The notes under the pieces: model-generated | Told to the model about the DNA's origin: nothing | The model's database searches: none | What the model saw: only the letters and a program-made list of their open reading frames with translations | Shown here: piece by piece, positions 1-7,932 of the stretch | Layout of the letters: every line of letters begins with the position of its first letter | Position numbering within the stretch: position 1 is the stretch's first letter | From: Oscillospiraceae bacterium | GTDB taxonomy: Bacteria > Bacillota > Clostridia > Oscillospirales > Oscillospiraceae | DNA length: 47,968 bases | Direction: 5' to 3' | Assembly: GCA_017432615.1 (NCBI GenBank) | Contig: JAFRIV010000025.1 | Coordinates: forward strand, 1 to 47,968 | Translations under genes and position numbers: made by a program

Positions 1-144
1 ATAAGTCCTCAAGTTTTGTGCCTACAGTGACGAGTTCTATTGCTATAGCCACCCGGACATACTTTTCGAGGCGTTTTCCGCGCTTCGACCAGTCGGTCTC
101 ACCGAAGGTGAAATGCTCGTAAAAGTGCTTAAAATAAAGGATTT
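1..144. other. Unassigned left-edge sequence
   Basis: No complete gene is visible. One minus-strand frame stays open from the window edge to about position 170, reading ...VELVEILYFKHFYEHF... then GETDWSKRGKRLEKY, in a different frame from the fused rRNA-modification gene that stops at 145. I do not recognise the peptide. It could be a neighbouring gene running out of the window, a frameshifted tail, or sequence brought in by a rearrangement. Confidence 0.3.
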
Positions 145-1995
145 CTACGAGTTCAACTTTTGTAGCAACACTATAGTCTCGATGTGATCCGTATGCGGGA
201 ACATATCGATCGGCTGAATTTTCTTTACGGTATACCCGCCGGAGGTCAGGATCTCCAGATCCCTTGCCAGCGTTTCCGGACCGCAGGAAATATAAATGAT
301 CTTTTCCGGGCCGAGGTACAGAAGAGCTTTGAGAAAATGCTCGTCGCTGCCGGCGCGCGGCGGATCCATAAACACCACGTCAAAATGCTGCTTTTTCGCC
401 GCCGCCTCAACCATATACTCCCCCGCATCCGCACAGACGAACCGTATATTCCCGGCATGGTTTCGTTTTGCATTCAGAACCGCATCCTGTACAGCATCCC
501 GGTTGATCTCTACCCCCGTAACGGAGAGGCAGTGCCGCGCTGCCGTAATGCCGATGGTCCCCGTCCCGCAGTAGGCATCCAGAACGGCTTCCTTCCCGGA
601 TAGGGCAGCAAAGGAAAGCGCTGTTTCATAAAGCTTTTCTGTCTGAACGGGATTCACCTGATAAAAGGACTTTGCCGAAATCCGAAACCGGCAGCCGCAA
701 AGAACATCTTCAATCGACCCCGGGCCGTAAATTGTTTTTTCCTGCCTCCCGAGAATCACCGGGGTAAAAGCATCGTTAACATTCAGTATGATGGTGGTGA
801 TCTCCGGGTGCTTTTCCAGCAGTGCTTTGAGAAAAGGCTTCTGCAGTTTAAAAACCGGCGAGGACACAACAAGCACCACCATGACCTGCCCGGTGGAAAA
901 ACCTCTCCGGATCAGCACATGTCGCAAAAAACCGGTCTTTTTCAGTTCATCGTACGGCGCTATATGAAAACGCTTCACAAGCGCGCGGACGTCCGCAATA
1001 ATGGCATCGGCAAGTTCATCGTTGAGCAGGCAGGATTCCACGGGGATGATCTGATGACTGGAGGCTTTGTAGTTCCCGGAGATCACATTTCGCCCGGCAT
1101 CTGTACCGAAAACCGCATGGACTTTATTGCGGTAATGTACCGGCTGATCCATTCCGAGGATCGGATCGACGCTGCCAAACCTCCGGAGGAGTTTCTGCAT
1201 TCTTTCCTGTTTTTCTGCCAGCTGCTGCGAATAGGGAAGCGAAAGCATCTGGCATCCTCCGCATCTGCCGAACTGCGGGCAGGTAAATGTTCTCTCCCTG
1301 CCGGGGCGGTCTGCAGATGAAACGGGCATTTCCCGCACGGAGGGTACCCCTTCTCCCTCATACCCGAACCCGGACCACGGGATTCCTCCGGAAGGCTCCT
1401 TTTCAAAGTGCATCTCCTGCAAAGTTCGCGGATGCCGAAAAGTAAGGGCACAGGACCACAGTGCGATCTCACCGTTGTCTCCTGCAGCACCGTATTTCCT
1501 GTCTCCGAAAAGCGGCATAGCCCGGGAGGAAAACTGTGCGCGGATCTGGTGGGTGCGCCCGGTCAGAAGACGGATCCGTACAAGGGAACAGCCGTCGACG
1601 GTTTTCAGCGTCCGGTATTCCAGTGCAGCTTCCCGCACCCCTTTTCGCATTCTCCTGACCACATACGTCTTGTTCTCGGCGGCGTTTCGAAACAGCAGGT
1701 CCTCCATTTTCCCTTCCGGAGGCTCCGGACAGCCGTGAGCAACAGCCAGATACTCCTTTTGAAAAGTCCGTTCTGCAATCTGGCGGCTCAGTGCGGCAGC
1801 CGAAGCCTGTGTACGAGCAAACACCATCAGCCCGCCTACCACGCGGTCCAGCCGGTGTACCGTGTGCACCTCTTCATTTTCCCCGCCGAGTTCTTTTCGC
1901 AGCAGATCCGGCATGCCGCCCGGTTCATCGGTAGAGAGCACGCCACAGGGTTTGATGCATACCATTATTTCTTTGTCCTGATACAGTATTTCCAT
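145..1995 (-). CDS. Fused RluA-type pseudouridine synthase and RlmD/TrmA-type uracil-5 methyltransferase
   Basis: A 616-residue protein joining two RNA-modification enzymes. Residues 1-205 are an RluA-family pseudouridine synthase with the catalytic HRLDR motif (Asp50) and the RLLTGRTHQIRAQF block. Residues 235-616 are an RlmD/TrmA-type SAM-dependent 5-methyluridine methyltransferase. It has an iron-sulfur motif CPQFGRCGGCQ near 239 with a further Cys in VESC, the SAM loop DAYCGTGTIG near 475, FMDPPR and the nucleophile region ISCGP. The usual N-terminal TRAM domain is absent, so the synthase occupies its place. Substrates are probably rRNA or tRNA uridines, but the exact positions cannot be read from sequence. 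I chose ATG at 1995 over an upstream TTG because the synthase homology begins there. The gene ends right after QKLNS; many clostridial RlmD proteins run on further, so the 3' end may be truncated. Confidence 0.9.
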   Translation of the reverse strand: MEILYQDKEIMVCIKPCGVLSTDEPGGMPDLLRKELGGENEEVHTVHRLDRVVGGLMVFARTQASAAALSRQIAERTFQKEYLAVAHGCPEPPEGKMEDLLFRNAAENKTYVVRRMRKGVREAALEYRTLKTVDGCSLVRIRLLTGRTHQIRAQFSSRAMPLFGDRKYGAAGDNGEIALWSCALTFRHPRTLQEMHFEKEPSGGIPWSGFGYEGEGVPSVREMPVSSADRPGRERTFTCPQFGRCGGCQMLSLPYSQQLAEKQERMQKLLRRFGSVDPILGMDQPVHYRNKVHAVFGTDAGRNVISGNYKASSHQIIPVESCLLNDELADAIIADVRALVKRFHIAPYDELKKTGFLRHVLIRRGFSTGQVMVVLVVSSPVFKLQKPFLKALLEKHPEITTIILNVNDAFTPVILGRQEKTIYGPGSIEDVLCGCRFRISAKSFYQVNPVQTEKLYETALSFAALSGKEAVLDAYCGTGTIGITAARHCLSVTGVEINRDAVQDAVLNAKRNHAGNIRFVCADAGEYMVEAAAKKQHFDVVFMDPPRAGSDEHFLKALLYLGPEKIIYISCGPETLARDLEILTSGGYTVKKIQPIDMFPHTDHIETIVLLQKLNS

Positions 1996-2049
1996 GCTCT
2001 GTATTTTACTGAATGGAATACAGAAAGTCAATTAAAAAGCGACATCCTC

Positions 2050-2078
2050 TTGCCGAAGGCCGGAGTGCGGAGTATAAT
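2050..2078 (+). promoter_or_regulatory. Sigma-A promoter for the 2110 membrane gene
   Basis: TTGCCG at 2050-2055 and a perfect TATAAT at 2073-2078, spacer 17. It lies about 30 bases upstream of the GTG start at 2110. Confidence 0.7.
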
Positions 2079-2109
2079 AAAACAGAAATGCTGAAAGGAG
2101 GACGGGAGG

Positions 2110-2655
2110 GTGAACAGGACTGACGCCAGGGCAAGCAGCAGAATGGTTGCTTTTTGTGCCATGATGGCGGCTTTGGGTACGGTGATCATGCTCTCCGGCG
2201 GGCTCATCCCGGTTTTTACCTATTGCTCACCGCTGCTGGCCTCCGTTTTGCTGATCCCGGTAATGGACGAGTATGATGCCGGTAAGGGATGGATGGTATG
2301 GGCTGTAACAGCCGCCCTTTCCCTTCTGATCGGAGTGGACAAAGAGGCATCGTTTTTCTATCTCTTTCTGGGCTGGTATCCGCTTTTGAAACCAGCATTC
2401 GACAGGGCCCCCTCCAAAGTGGGCCGTTTTCTCATAAAAACACTCATTTTTTCCTCTTCAGTGGGGATCATGTACGCTTTGCTGTGTTTTGTGTTCCAAA
2501 TCGGAGAGATCCTGGAATCCTTTGCCGTTGCTGCATGGGTCAACATTCTTTTCTTTGCAACACTGGTTGCCGTCATGCTTCTCTTTGACAGGACGCTGGC
2601 CGGGCTGCATCTGCTGTATCAGAAGCGGATCCGGCAGAAAATGAAGGGATCCTGA
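2110..2655 (+). CDS. Multi-spanning membrane protein, possibly ECF-transporter S-component-like
   Basis: A 181-residue, very hydrophobic protein with about five predicted membrane segments and a basic C-terminus (QKRIRQKMKGS). The start is GTG, supported by AAAGGAGG at 2094-2101 with an 8-base spacing. Size, segment layout and the neighbouring bioY suggest the substrate-binding S subunit of an energy-coupling-factor vitamin transporter. I see no decisive motif, so the family is an inference. It sits between its own promoter and the BirA-type operator ahead of bioY. The strong dyad at 2683-2732 followed by a T run may also end its transcript. Confidence 0.6.
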   Translation: MNRTDARASSRMVAFCAMMAALGTVIMLSGGLIPVFTYCSPLLASVLLIPVMDEYDAGKGWMVWAVTAALSLLIGVDKEASFFYLFLGWYPLLKPAFDRAPSKVGRFLIKTLIFSSSVGIMYALLCFVFQIGEILESFAVAAWVNILFFATLVAVMLLFDRTLAGLHLLYQKRIRQKMKGS

Positions 2656-2682
2656 CCGGATCCCTGTCCCTTTTTCAGAAAG

Positions 2683-2746
2683 CGGGCCGATTGTCAACTT
2701 TTTAATTCTATTCTTGGTTGACAATTGGCCCGTTTTTTGCTATGCT
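2683..2746 (+). promoter_or_regulatory. BirA operator overlapping the bioY promoter
   Basis: The half-sites TTGTCAACT (2691-2699) and GGTTGACAA (2716-2724) form a dyad with a 16-base spacer, matching the known biotin-operator layout TTGTNAACC-N(14-16)-GGTTNACAA. The promoter TTGACA (2718-2723), 17-base spacer, TATGCT (2741-2746) has its -35 box inside the right half-site, so bound BirA would block RNA polymerase. The dyad extends outward to 2683 and 2732 with one mismatch and is followed by a T run, so it may also terminate the upstream transcript. Confidence 0.8.
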
Positions 2747-2771
2747 TTCCTGGCTGAAGGAGGCGTGTACC

Positions 2772-3326
2772 ATGAATCAAAAGTTAACTACAAAACAGAT
2801 TGCCCTGATTGCCATGGGCGTGGCACTGATAACCGTATGCTCCTGGATCTCGATCCCGGCAACGGTACCGTTTACCCTGCAAACCTTTGCCGTCTGCCTG
2901 GTAACGGCTGTCTTCGGACTTCGGATGGGGATCTGGGCGGTGCTGTGCTATATCCTGCTGGGTGCAGTCGGCGCACCGGTCTTTTCCGGTTTCAAAGGCG
3001 GGTTCGGGGCGTTACTCGGCACAACAGGAGGTTATATCATCGGATTTCTGTTCACAGCACTCATCGTGGGAACGGCAGTGAAAAAGTGGGGAAGGAACAT
3101 GCCCATTTTGATTCTTTCTATGGCACTGGGGATCCTTTTATGCTATACTTTCGGTACGGCATGGTTTATGCTTGTCTATGCGAAAAACAGCGGGCCGATC
3201 GGGATCGGCACAGCCCTGGGCTGGTGTGTGATCCCCTATCTGATCCCGGACGGTGCCAAGATCGTGCTGGCAGCTCTTTTGACCGGGCGGCTGTACCCCA
3301 TCATGAAAAAAGGAAACTTGTTGTAA
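2772..3326 (+). CDS. bioY: BioY biotin transporter, substrate-binding S subunit
   Basis: A 184-residue membrane protein of the BioY family, the biotin-binding S subunit of an ECF transporter or a stand-alone biotin importer. It has about six membrane segments. Family features visible are the SIPATVPFTLQTFAV block near the N-terminus, the GAPVFSGFKGG loop, the GGYIIGF segment, and the YLIPDGAKIVLA segment near the C-terminus. The start is the ATG behind GAAGGAGG; an earlier in-frame ATG at 2718 lies inside the operator and is unlikely. It is followed after one base by birA, and the pair is expected to be repressed when biotin is plentiful through the operator at 2691-2724. Confidence 0.93.
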   Translation: MNQKLTTKQIALIAMGVALITVCSWISIPATVPFTLQTFAVCLVTAVFGLRMGIWAVLCYILLGAVGAPVFSGFKGGFGALLGTTGGYIIGFLFTALIVGTAVKKWGRNMPILILSMALGILLCYTFGTAWFMLVYAKNSGPIGIGTALGWCVIPYLIPDGAKIVLAALLTGRLYPIMKKGNLL

Positions 3327-3327
3327 T

Positions 3328-4302
3328 ATGACGAAAGATGCAGTGCTGGATCTTTTACGGCAGAATGCCGATACGTTTGTCTCCGGTGCAGAAATCGGGA
3401 GGCAGCTTTCCGTCAGCCGGACCGCAGTGTGGAAAGCCATCGAACAGCTGAAGGAAGACGGATACCGAATCGATTCCGTCCCGAACAAGGGCTATCTGCT
3501 GTCATCTGTCAGCGATGTACTCAGCGAAGAAGGAATCGCGCGTTATCTGAAGGACCCGCGCCTTCCGATCCGGGTCTATCCCAGCATTACATCTACAAAT
3601 ACCGTGTTGAAGGCCATGGCCGCCGACGGAGTCCCTGCCCCTCTTGCACTGATAGCCGGAGAACAGACGAACGGCCGCGGCAGAATGGGCCGCAGCTTTT
3701 ATTCACCCTCCCGGACAGGCCTTTACATGAGCCTGCTGCTCCGCCCCGGTATAGCAGCCGCGGATGTAACCGGCATCACCGCCTGTGCCGCTGTTGCCGT
3801 TGCGCAGACGATCGAACAGCTTTCCGGTCAGGAAGCGGCGATCAAATGGGTCAACGATGTGTATGTTCAGGGGAAAAAGGTATGCGGTATCCTGACGGAA
3901 GCCTCCATTGACTGTGAAACCGGGGTGATCCATTATCTGATCATCGGGATCGGGATCAACACAGCCCTGCCGGAGAAAGATTTTCCGGAGGAACTGCAAG
4001 CAATCGCCGGTGCTGCTTTTGAGGGGGAACCGGTTCCAGATCTGCGATGCCGGCTGGCAGCCGGCGTGCTTGATCGCCTGATGGCCTTTTCCGACGATCT
4101 GACCGATGAACGGATCTTTACGGAATATAAAAAACGCCTGCTCGTACTCGGCAGGCCTATCAACATTCTTGCCGTGGGGAAGGAACCGGAACCGGCAACG
4201 GTTCTGGATTTGGAAAGGGATTATGCCCTTCTTGTCCGATGTGAAGACGGCAGTATCCGCCGCCTCAATTCCGGGGAAGTCAGTGTGCGGCTGACGAAGT
4301 AA
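3328..4302 (+). CDS. birA: Bifunctional biotin-protein ligase and biotin operon repressor
   Basis: A 324-residue BirA of the two-function type. Residues 1-65 form a winged helix-turn-helix (SGAEIGRQLSVSRTAVWKAI, then the wing ...NKGYLLSS). The ligase domain carries the biotinyl-AMP loop GRGRMGRSF from residue 116, the lysine block KWVNDVYV (Lys173) and GILTEA. A C-terminal SH3-like domain ends near LNSGEVSVR. It makes biotinyl-5'-AMP and loads biotin onto carboxylase carrier domains. As the holo-repressor it should bind the dyad upstream of bioY, closing an autoregulatory loop because birA is downstream in the same unit. A hairpin terminator follows immediately. Confidence 0.95.
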   Translation: MTKDAVLDLLRQNADTFVSGAEIGRQLSVSRTAVWKAIEQLKEDGYRIDSVPNKGYLLSSVSDVLSEEGIARYLKDPRLPIRVYPSITSTNTVLKAMAADGVPAPLALIAGEQTNGRGRMGRSFYSPSRTGLYMSLLLRPGIAAADVTGITACAAVAVAQTIEQLSGQEAAIKWVNDVYVQGKKVCGILTEASIDCETGVIHYLIIGIGINTALPEKDFPEELQAIAGAAFEGEPVPDLRCRLAAGVLDRLMAFSDDLTDERIFTEYKKRLLVLGRPINILAVGKEPEPATVLDLERDYALLVRCEDGSIRRLNSGEVSVRLTK

Positions 4303-4307
4303 AAAAA

Positions 4308-4350
4308 GCGCTGTCTCCTTTCAGCTTTATGCTGTCGGAGGCAGCGTTTT
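4308..4350 (+). terminator. Rho-independent terminator after birA
   Basis: CGCTGTCTCC (4309-4318) pairs with GGAGGCAGCG (4337-4346) with one G-U pair, then TTTT. A-rich sequence on the other side lets it also serve the converging PII-like operon. Confidence 0.75.
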
Positions 4351-4360
4351 CCGGTTTTGC

Positions 4361-4699
4361 CTATTTCCCGTCGGTCTCTTCCTTATGAATCCGTGCCAGC
4401 CCCGCAGTTCTGGTAACCGGGAGCGAGAAAATGATCCCCTGTCCGGCTGAGGAAAGCCCCGCTTCTTTGTAGACGGAGGACATGATCGCATCTTTGATCT
4501 CCTCGGGCGCAAGGATCATCACGATCTCTTTCTCCGGTTCGATCTGAATATGAAAAAATTCTTCCGCTTCTTTCCCGGCAGATCCGCGTCCGCGCATCAG
4601 GGTGCCTCCGGTGGCCCCGGCCGACCGTGCCGCATCCATCACAATGCCGGAATATCCGGAATTGACAATGCAAAAAATCAGTTCATATTTTTTATCCAT
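4361..4699 (-). CDS. PII-like signalling protein, second of a pair
   Basis: A 112-residue protein of the PII (GlnB) superfamily. It has the alternating strand-helix pattern and a loop resembling the nucleotide-binding region of PII (GATGGTLMRGRGSAG, near residues 29-43), followed by EKEIVMIL and a C-terminal strand. PII proteins are trimers that sense ATP/ADP and metabolites and gate transporters or enzymes. The start ATG at 4699 follows AAAGGATGG and overlaps the end of the upstream PII-like gene by 8 bases, so the two are probably translationally coupled. Both sit downstream of a DUF1538 membrane gene, suggesting they regulate it; the ligand is not known from sequence. Confidence 0.8.
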   Translation of the reverse strand: MDKKYELIFCIVNSGYSGIVMDAARSAGATGGTLMRGRGSAGKEAEEFFHIQIEPEKEIVMILAPEEIKDAIMSSVYKEAGLSSAGQGIIFSLPVTRTAGLARIHKEETDGK

Positions 4700-5066
4700 T
4701 TTTCGCCATCCTTTCATCTCCTGTCAGAAACCCGTATCCCAGCGTGCCGATGGTGCTGGAAAGCGGAACCGCAATGGCGATCCCTTTTCCGTTTCTCAGC
4801 TTGTGGAAACGATCCTCCAGGGTATCCATGACCTCTTCTACCCGGTCAGAGCGCACCACCGAGAAGATGGCGCTCTGTTCATGATCAGCAAGACCGAGCA
4901 TATCGAGGATGCGGGAATCCGCTGTTCCTTTTGCGCCGGTAGTAAACTGGAGATTGGAACCCAGCGCCTGCAAAAGATCTGTATAAAAAAGGGCTTTGTT
5001 CTTTTCCACAATGGCAATGATCAGCTCAAGCCGAATCGGCGCGAGCTCTTTTTTTGATTCTGCCAA
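4692..5066 (-). CDS. PII-like protein, first of a pair
   Basis: A 124-residue protein with a weaker PII-like fold pattern: RLELIIAIVEKNKALFY as first strand and helix, then a central segment with TTGAKGTADSR, EVMDTLEDRF as second helix, and GKGIAIAVPLSSTIG as last strand. It lacks the standard uridylylation-loop tyrosine region of GlnB. It lies 15 bases after the DUF1538 gene and overlaps the next PII-like gene, forming a three-gene unit. The two PII-like proteins differ enough to suggest a heteromeric or two-input sensor, which is inference. Confidence 0.72.
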   Translation of the reverse strand: MAESKKELAPIRLELIIAIVEKNKALFYTDLLQALGSNLQFTTGAKGTADSRILDMLGLADHEQSAIFSVVRSDRVEEVMDTLEDRFHKLRNGKGIAIAVPLSSTIGTLGYGFLTGDERMAKNG

Positions 5067-5081
5067 AAGATCTCCCTCCCT

Positions 5082-6611
5082 TTATCTGAAATAGATGATC
5101 TGCGCATCATCCGCTGCCAGGATCCGTTTAATGGAGCGCTGTGTACGAAGATGCTGCTGAACAACGCTTTTAAATCCCAGTGTCTGGATCGTGATCAGGG
5201 GCGTCATGGCGACCATTGCCACGATCCCGAATGCCTGCTCCAGCACCGCATTGCTCCCGTTTGCGCTGACGCAGGCCCCGATCGCCATCGGAAGAATAAA
5301 GCTGGACGTCAGCGGGCCGGAAGCGACTCCGCCCGAATCAAAAGCAATTGCCGTATACAAAGGCGGAATGAAAAAACTGAGGCCGAGGCTGAGAATGTAT
5401 CCGGGAATGAGATAATACAGAACGGAGAACCCCGCCAGAAGGCGGATCATGGAGAGCCCGATGGAAATCCCGACGCCTACGCTCATCGCAATGAGCATCT
5501 GCCGCCTGGTTACCTGACCGCCGGTTACTTCCTCCACCTGCATATTCAGCACGTGCACCGCCGGTTCCGCCAGTACGACCACCATCCCGATCAGAAACCC
5601 GAATCCGATCAGTGCGCCTGACCCGGCAGAGACAAGCTGCCTGCCCAGCTGATAGCCGACAGGAACAAAACCGATCGTCACTACTGTAAGAAACAGCACC
5701 AGCCCGACGAATGTGTAGATCACACCGATCAGGATCTGAACCAGTTTTCTGCGCGGCAGATGCAGCACCGCAAACTGCAGCACCGTAAAAAACACAAGGA
5801 TCATCAAAAGGGAACGCGATACTTCTTTTGCAGTGGCACACAGCATCTTCCACCCTGCTGCAGCAAGATCTGCCGCAACGGAATAGTCCGGAACGGAAAA
5901 CCCGATCCCTCCGCCGGAGAACATAAACAAAACCAGAACGGCCGCAATCGGTCCGATGGAACACAGCGCCACCAGCCCAAAGCTGTTTTCATGTGCCCGC
6001 CTGCCGCCCACCGTCTGCGCGATCCCGACACCGAGAGCCATGATGAAGGGAACTGTGACAGGTCCGGTCGTAACTCCTCCGGAATCAAAGGAAAGCGGGA
6101 GGAGCTCCGGCTTTCTCTGTTCCATCAGGATCGCTGCGAACATGAAGAGTAGCATATAAAAGAAAAACAGAAGCGCATTCAGTTCATACTTTAATATTAT
6201 TTTTAACACTGCCAGCAGAAGGAACAACCCGACCCCGACCCCGACGGAAGCGATCAGAAGCCCCGGAGGGACAGCGGCGCTTACCTGTCCGGCCAGGACA
6301 CTCAGATCCGGTTCCGCAACCGTGATCAGGATACCCAGCACAAAAGACACCGAAAGCAGGATCCCGACACGTCTGGACTGCGTCAGCCCCTCGCCAACCT
6401 GCTCCCCCATTGGGGTCATTGCCATGTCTGCGCCGAGATTGAACAGCGCGATCCCGACCACCAGCAGAACAGCAGACACAGAAAATACCAGGATCTCACG
6501 TACGCTGAGTGAAACGATCGGCGTAAAAACAGCGAGAAAAACAAGGGCTGTAACCGGCAAAACAGAAATGAGCGCCTCTTTCAGCTTTCCAAACAGCGCT
6601 CTTTTAATCAT
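5082..6611 (-). CDS. DUF1538 family membrane protein with internal duplication
   Basis: A 509-residue integral membrane protein of the DUF1538 family, with roughly a dozen membrane segments. It is built from two homologous halves. Each has an AEP motif (AEPDLSVLAGQV near 99 and AEPAVHVLNMQV near 350) and a FDSGG motif (FDSGGVTTGPVTVPFI near 175 and FDSGGVASGPLTSSFI near 425). Such inverted or tandem duplications are typical of transporters, and the paired conserved motifs probably line a central site. The start ATG at 6611 follows AGGTCAGG. It is the first gene of an operon with two PII-like genes, which suggests a metabolite-gated transporter. The substrate is not known. Confidence 0.85.
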   Translation of the reverse strand: MIKRALFGKLKEALISVLPVTALVFLAVFTPIVSLSVREILVFSVSAVLLVVGIALFNLGADMAMTPMGEQVGEGLTQSRRVGILLSVSFVLGILITVAEPDLSVLAGQVSAAVPPGLLIASVGVGVGLFLLLAVLKIILKYELNALLFFFYMLLFMFAAILMEQRKPELLPLSFDSGGVTTGPVTVPFIMALGVGIAQTVGGRRAHENSFGLVALCSIGPIAAVLVLFMFSGGGIGFSVPDYSVAADLAAAGWKMLCATAKEVSRSLLMILVFFTVLQFAVLHLPRRKLVQILIGVIYTFVGLVLFLTVVTIGFVPVGYQLGRQLVSAGSGALIGFGFLIGMVVVLAEPAVHVLNMQVEEVTGGQVTRRQMLIAMSVGVGISIGLSMIRLLAGFSVLYYLIPGYILSLGLSFFIPPLYTAIAFDSGGVASGPLTSSFILPMAIGACVSANGSNAVLEQAFGIVAMVAMTPLITIQTLGFKSVVQQHLRTQRSIKRILAADDAQIIYFR

Positions 6612-6652
6612 ATAATCACCTGACCTTTACTGGGAGAACTGAGAACAAAAAT

Positions 6653-6681
6653 ACTATACCATCTGGTCCTGCGAAAAACAA
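6653..6681 (-). promoter_or_regulatory. Sigma-A promoter for the DUF1538/PII operon
   Basis: Read on the minus strand: TTGTTT (6676-6681), 17-base spacer, TATAGT (6653-6658), about 40 bases upstream of the ATG. Confidence 0.6.
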
Positions 6682-6786
6682 TGCCTAAATTTATTGTTAA
6701 GAAAAGCAATATTACAAATTCTTCGGATGTCGCCGCGTAAAAAGAAAAAGCCATGAAACACACAGTTTCAAAGCTTTTCCTAAAAG

Positions 6787-6875
6787 CGCAGAAGGAGGGA
6801 TTCGAACCCTCGATGCCCTTATGAGGCATACACGATTTCCAATCGTGCGCGCTCGACCAACTACGCGACTTCTGC
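6787..6875 (-). tRNA. tRNA-Ser (GGA)
   Basis: The cloverleaf has acceptor GCAGAAG/CTTCTGC, a D arm, and anticodon stem CACGA/TCGTG around loop TTGGAAA, giving anticodon GGA. It has the long variable arm of class II serine tRNAs (TATGCCTCATAAGGGCAT) and a T arm with GGTTCGAATCC. The discriminator base is G at 6787 and CCA is not encoded. Confidence 0.95.
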
Positions 6876-6918
6876 ACGTCTGCTCAAGTGAACAACTCAG
6901 TATTAACTTAGCTTGTGT

Positions 6919-6947
6919 ATTATATAAGCAGAGTGAAAAAAAGTCAA
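6919..6947 (-). promoter_or_regulatory. Promoter of tRNA-Ser
   Basis: Minus strand: TTGACT (6942-6947), 17-base spacer, TATAAT (6919-6924). It is close to consensus, as expected for a stable RNA gene. Confidence 0.8.
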
Positions 6948-6993
6948 GGAAAAATCATAGAAGTTTCAAAAAAGAATTTTTAAAAACAAATAG

Positions 6994-7022
6994 TTGCAAA
7001 ATAAAGACGTTTGCAGTATGAT
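6994..7022 (+). promoter_or_regulatory. Promoter of the 7061 gene
   Basis: TTGCAA (6994-6999), 17-base spacer, TATGAT (7017-7022), about 38 bases before the ATG. Confidence 0.65.
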
Positions 7023-7060
7023 AAAAATATGCGGACAAACAAACGGAGGTCTGAATTACG

Positions 7061-7840
7061 ATGAAAAAGAAAAGATCACCGCTGGTGGTATTTCTTCTTG
7101 TGCTGGATATTCTTGTCGCTCTGGCGATTCTGGGAATGATCACTTACGGTTTTCTGCGCGATCGCCAAGAGGCTCGGATCCCGGAGACTCCGCCGGTGAC
7201 CGAAGCGCCTGCGGAAACCCCCGCTCCGACCCCGGAACCCACTGAGCCTCCCGTGGAAACGCCTGCTCCCCAGCCGATCGATTATTACCGGGATATTCTG
7301 AGCCGTTATGCCGCCGCAACCGCTGCAAAGACGGGTCCGGAAGAGCTTTCCTCCGGCGGGCTGAATCCTTTCATGGCATACAGCTATGGCGAAAACGGCC
7401 AGGAGCACATCGGTTATCTGCTGCGCGATATTGATCAGGACGGAACGGAAGAGCTGCTGATCGGTTTCCTGACCGGCGACATGTATACCGACCAGATCGT
7501 ACTGGAACTGTATGCCCTGGAAAACGGCAATGTAACGAAGGTTTTTTCCTCCGGAGAACGCGACCGGTACTATCTCTGTTCGGACAGCATGATTGCCAAC
7601 GAAGCATCGTCCAGCGCCTATGATTCCTATTATGCCTATTACGATTATACCGACGGGGCTTTGCGTCTGCGTGAAAAAATCGGCTTCGACATGGCCGCCA
7701 ACCGGACTGACCCGTGGTATCGCGAGGCTGCCGACAGCAGCCGGAGTGTGATTCAGGAAGAAGAGGCCATTTCTCTTACCAACGCCGTGCGCTCGACCTA
7801 CATTTCCGCCCCGTATATTCCCTTTTCCTCCTATTCCTGA
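7061..7840 (+). CDS. Membrane-anchored extracellular protein with proline-rich linker
   Basis: A 259-residue protein. Residues 1-6 are basic and 7-30 form one membrane segment (signal anchor). Residues 38-72 are a low-complexity Pro/Thr/Glu linker with PETPPVTEAPAETPAPTPEP. The remaining globular part contains DIDQDGTEELLIG, an EF-hand or FG-GAP-like calcium-binding loop, and a Tyr-rich stretch (YDSYYAYYDYTDG). The layout indicates a cell-surface domain held away from the membrane by the linker. No catalytic motif is visible. ACGGAGG precedes the start, it has its own promoter, and a strong hairpin follows it. Confidence 0.8.
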   Translation: MKKKRSPLVVFLLVLDILVALAILGMITYGFLRDRQEARIPETPPVTEAPAETPAPTPEPTEPPVETPAPQPIDYYRDILSRYAAATAAKTGPEELSSGGLNPFMAYSYGENGQEHIGYLLRDIDQDGTEELLIGFLTGDMYTDQIVLELYALENGNVTKVFSSGERDRYYLCSDSMIANEASSSAYDSYYAYYDYTDGALRLREKIGFDMAANRTDPWYREAADSSRSVIQEEEAISLTNAVRSTYISAPYIPFSSYS

Positions 7841-7861
7841 GTAAATCCCGTACAGAATGAA

Positions 7862-7899
7862 CGCCCGCCTGCAGATCATTTTCGATCTGCGGGCGGGCG
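7862..7899. terminator. Bidirectional terminator
   Basis: A 16-bp stem, CGCCCGCCTGCAGATC (7862-7877) with GATCTGCGGGCGGGCG (7884-7899), one G-U pair, and a 6-base loop. It separates the converging 7061 gene and the HAAS-like operon. Confidence 0.8.
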
Positions 7900-7932
7900 G
7901 TTCGTATTTCTTCAGCAAGCAGAGCCAGAAAA

